Positions 5,770 through 7,690 of a DNA stretch of 7,690 nucleotides are shown here, piece by piece. This stretch comes from Betaproteobacteria bacterium (lineage in GTDB: Bacteria; Pseudomonadota; Gammaproteobacteria; Burkholderiales; SG8-39): assembly GCA_027317055.1 (NCBI GenBank), contig DAHVFK010000147.1, positions 1 through 7,690 on the forward strand, in the 5' to 3' direction. The position numbers were made by a program, and so were the translations under genes. Numbering within the stretch: position 1 is the first letter of the stretch; every line of letters starts with the position of its first letter. A model generated the notes under the pieces. That model ran no database searches. It saw only the letters and a program-made list of their open reading frames with translations, and was not told where the DNA came from.

Positions 5770-5816
5770 GCCCTTTCACGGCGGTAACCGGGGTTCGAAT
5801 CCCCGTGGGGACGCCA
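5770..5816 (+). other. 3' fragment of tRNA-Glu(UUC): putative attachment site (att core)
   Basis: From 5770 the sequence matches the 3' part of a bacterial tRNA-Glu. It has the anticodon loop CTTTCAC (5773-5779, anticodon TTC), the anticodon stem 3' strand GGCGG (5780-5784), TAAC, a T-arm CGGGG-TTCGAAT-CCCCG (5789-5805), the acceptor 3' strand TGGGGAC (5806-5812), discriminator G and CCA (5814-5816). The D-arm, the 5' anticodon stem beyond about three bases, and the 5' acceptor strand GTCCCCA are absent at the expected distance (about 5741). It is therefore not a functional tRNA but the displaced end left by integration. The adjacent integrase, about 140 bp away, supports an attachment-site reading. 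The exact crossover point within the fragment is unknown. Confidence 0.85.
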
Positions 5817-7632
5817 TACTGACGCGGCGGATTGGAGCCTGCGAGACCCGCGCCCATCCGCTGATGTCATACGTACGGCGCCCGTTCTCAGTGATCGGCG
5901 TGAGCTTCAGCTTGTAGATAGCGATTGCGTGCCGGATCAGTTGGCGGAGCAATGGGATATTTCGCTTGTCCCGGACCATTTCGCTGAACCGCTTGAGTCG
6001 CTCCAGCATGTGAGCCTTCTTTTCCTCCAGCTTCTTCTCGTCGTACTGAGCCTCGGGCAAGCCGGATAGCTCCAAATTGAGCCGGTCGATTTCCCGGCCC
6101 AGCTCGTTGATCCGAGTCGCCACGGCCTGCGGGTCGTCAAGCGACTGCTCCGACAACGCGATCAGGTTTGCCTTCTGGCGCGTCTTGGCCGCGATTTCGG
6201 TTTCCAGCTTCTTCCGCAAGCCGGGGTCCCTCTTGAGCCGCGCCTTGCCATCCTCGACCGCTTTCCTAAAGGCCGCTGAGGCTCGCTCGGGAGTCAGAAC
6301 GTCGCGCTCGATGTAGCCCATCAGCCTAGCGTCTAGCTCGGCCTGTCGCACTCGGGCGTTGTTCTTGCAGATCGTGTCGCCTCGACGGTTATTTGCGCTG
6401 CACACGTAGACCGCGACCAGCTTCCGCGTTCGGCCTGCGCCCATGGACATCTTGTGCGCGATCAGCGAAGCGCCGCACTCGGGGCACTGGAAGATACCGC
6501 TCAGCAAGTACCGCGAATGTCGCCCGGTCTCGGGGCTGCCATACTTGAGCGCGCCATCCTTCGCTTCGTGCCGCAGGTATGCCTTCGCCATCGCGTTGAT
6601 CCGCTTCTGCGCCGCGTCCCAAAGCGGCTGCGGGATGATGCGCAAGTCCTCGCGGACAGTGCGAATGATCGCGTCCTTCTCCGACTGCTTGACGCGGAAC
6701 TTGACGCCGCCCTGATCGCGCTCGTTCTTCATGCGCCCATAGACCAGCTCGCCGACGTAGCGCGGATTCCGCAGCATGTCGCGCACCGCGCTAGGTGCCC
6801 AAGAGCCTGACCCGCGCTTGCCTACCATCGGCTTTGCAGGGCGCAGTCCGCCGAAGAACTCTCGGGACTCGGCGCGATACCGACTGTCGCCGTTGGCTGC
6901 CTTTGCAATCGCTCGCGTACCGTAGCCCGCGACGAACATCGTAAACACCTGCTTGACTACCCGAGCCTGCGCCTTGTCGATCTCAAAATCCGTGTACAGG
7001 TGTACCGGCTGGCCGCTCGAATCCTTGCCCCAGTGCTTGACGTTGCGGTAGCCGAAGCAGACTCCGCCGCAGTTGCGCCCAAGCTTGGCGCGCTCGTCCA
7101 GTCCCTCGCGGGCATCTACGCTAGCTTTCTTGCGATGTTCGCTGTCGATGTGCCCCTGCACTCCGACAAGCAGCTCGGGAAAGTTTTCTTTCCGAATGAC
7201 CTGCTTGGTCTTGTAGAAAACGATTTCGGCGCCTGTCGCCACGATCTGCTCAAGTAGCTGTAAGGCATGGCTGGCATTCCGAATCAGCCTTGATTGGTCG
7301 CGCACGATCAGCACGTCGAAGGCACGTGAGGCGGGATCAGGCGCTCGGCGCTGTCGCTCGCCTTCGACAATGCCAAGCGCAGCCTTCATGCCGTCGAGTC
7401 CAGGGCGGCTGATCGTCGCGCCGCTGATCTTCTCGTCCTTATAGACGTGATCGGGCTGGATTGTGAGGCCGCATTCCTCGGCCAGCTTCCTCGCGTTGCC
7501 CTCCTGAATCGCCGTGGATTTCAGGTCCGGGTCGCCGCTGTCGGCTCGTCGGCCCCGCTGCTCGTCGGACGTGCTCTTGCGGCAGTAGATGCCCGCTCGC
7601 GTTCCCGCTGCAAACTCAATTGATCGTTTCAT
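5776..7632 (-). CDS. Large serine recombinase (resolvase/invertase family integrase)
   Basis: The protein has 618 residues. The start ATG at 7632 has a GGAGGG ribosome site. The resolvase catalytic domain covers residues about 10-180, with nucleophile S20 in YCRKSTSDEQ and the RDQSRLIRN arginine motif at 111-119. The recombinase domain (about 185-350) contains GYRNVK and the WAPSAVRDMLRNPRYVGELVYGR segment. A zinc-ribbon follows (C383, C386, C411, C422), then a long charged coiled-coil (about 450-555). This is the architecture of phage and ICE large serine integrases, which recombine attP and attB through a 5'-phosphoserine intermediate. The final 13 residues (606-618, MASPRGFEPRLPP) and the stop are read antisense through the tRNA-Glu fragment, so the native C-terminus may have been altered by recombination there. 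It may be the integrase of a second element lying to the right. Confidence 0.93.
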   Translation of the reverse strand: MKRSIEFAAGTRAGIYCRKSTSDEQRGRRADSGDPDLKSTAIQEGNARKLAEECGLTIQPDHVYKDEKISGATISRPGLDGMKAALGIVEGERQRRAPDPASRAFDVLIVRDQSRLIRNASHALQLLEQIVATGAEIVFYKTKQVIRKENFPELLVGVQGHIDSEHRKKASVDAREGLDERAKLGRNCGGVCFGYRNVKHWGKDSSGQPVHLYTDFEIDKAQARVVKQVFTMFVAGYGTRAIAKAANGDSRYRAESREFFGGLRPAKPMVGKRGSGSWAPSAVRDMLRNPRYVGELVYGRMKNERDQGGVKFRVKQSEKDAIIRTVREDLRIIPQPLWDAAQKRINAMAKAYLRHEAKDGALKYGSPETGRHSRYLLSGIFQCPECGASLIAHKMSMGAGRTRKLVAVYVCSANNRRGDTICKNNARVRQAELDARLMGYIERDVLTPERASAAFRKAVEDGKARLKRDPGLRKKLETEIAAKTRQKANLIALSEQSLDDPQAVATRINELGREIDRLNLELSGLPEAQYDEKKLEEKKAHMLERLKRFSEMVRDKRNIPLLRQLIRHAIAIYKLKLTPITENGRRTYDISGWARVSQAPIRRVSMASPRGFEPRLPP

Positions 7633-7690
7633 GACTTCCCTCCTGATGTGATCGTGCGTTCGCTACGTTCAGCTTGACGGCCCGCTCGGG
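7629..7690 (-). CDS. C-terminal end of an unidentified upstream gene (partial)
   Basis: On the minus strand one frame is open from the window edge and ends with ...RAGRQAERSERTITSGGKS and a TGA that overlaps the recombinase ATG by four bases (ATGA). Such an overlap, with the recombinase ribosome site inside the upstream frame, is typical of two translationally coupled genes, so a real upstream gene is plausible. Only about 20 codons are visible and no family can be named. The alternative is that this is simply an open stretch of leader sequence. Confidence 0.35.
   Translation of the reverse strand, partial: RAGRQAERSERTITSGGKS

Larger units (their letters stand above)
1..5816. mobile_element. 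Right part of a putative tRNA-Glu-targeted integrative element
   Basis: The block runs from the left edge to the displaced tRNA-Glu 3' end at 5770-5816. It contains a tyrosine integrase close to that site, a toxin-antitoxin pair, an AlpA-like small DNA-binding protein and a cargo operon of clearly lower GC. When an element inserts into the 3' part of a tRNA gene, the intact tRNA is rebuilt at one end and a displaced 3' fragment remains at the other. With the fragment on the + strand, the element should lie to its left and the intact tRNA-Glu should be left of the window. The left end is not visible, so the extent and the membership of the first two genes are inferred. Confidence 0.5.

Noticed and set aside
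5741..5816. A complete tRNA-Glu gene
   Set aside because: Only the half from the anticodon loop to CCA is present. The 5' acceptor strand GTCCCCA and the D-arm are missing at the expected distance, so the cloverleaf cannot form.
4370..5917. A 515-codon open frame on the + strand opposite the integrase
   Set aside because: It is antisense to a full-length tyrosine recombinase with all catalytic residues. In high-GC DNA the opposite strand is often open. The translation is Arg/Gly/Val-rich without any recognisable domain.
1..7690. CRISPR array, rRNA or retron-type ncRNA
   Set aside because: I saw no regularly spaced repeats, rRNA-like blocks or reverse transcriptase gene in the window.

Overview
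The window is high-GC DNA from a bacterium, with gene types common in Pseudomonadota. I cannot name the organism. It reads as accessory, mobile DNA: two unrelated site-specific recombinases meet at a 3' fragment of a tRNA-Glu gene, and a three-gene, lower-GC operon of nucleotide/DNA-base enzymes sits inside the left element.

Layout. The left edge (3-587) holds the end of a membrane-anchored protein of unknown function, followed directly by a small AlpA/excisionase-like helix-turn-helix protein. From 771 to 3508 on the + strand comes a tight operon: (i) a MazG-like nucleotide pyrophosphohydrolase with a large conserved-looking C-terminal domain, (ii) a divergent thymidylate-synthase-fold enzyme that keeps the catalytic Cys and the nucleotide-binding Arg/Asp/Asn/His/Tyr set, and (iii) a family-4-like Fe-S uracil-DNA glycosylase fused to a Panacea (DUF4065/SocA-like) domain. 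A probable intrinsic terminator lies at 3703-3727. The minus strand then carries a HigB/Gp49-type toxin with its XRE antitoxin, and a tyrosine integrase (4358-5632) upstream of them in the same orientation. About 140 bp beyond the integrase start is a tRNA-Glu(UUC) fragment running from the anticodon loop to CCA (about 5770-5816), with no 5' half next to it. This is the expected scar of tRNA-targeted integration and probably marks the right end of the left element. Beyond it, a large serine recombinase (5776-7632, minus strand) reads into the tRNA fragment and takes its last 13 codons and stop from it. The stop codon of another, mostly off-window, reading frame overlaps its start.

How the genes may work together. 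The integrase and attachment site mobilise the left element, the toxin-antitoxin pair may stabilise it, and the MazG/TS-like/UDG-Panacea operon is the cargo. These three enzymes act on the free nucleotide (pyrophosphohydrolase), on position 5 of a pyrimidine nucleotide (TS fold) and on a base in DNA (UDG). They therefore look like one pathway that makes, controls or removes an unusual pyrimidine. A phage-defence or DNA-modification role is an inference. It is the most interesting candidate system in the window.
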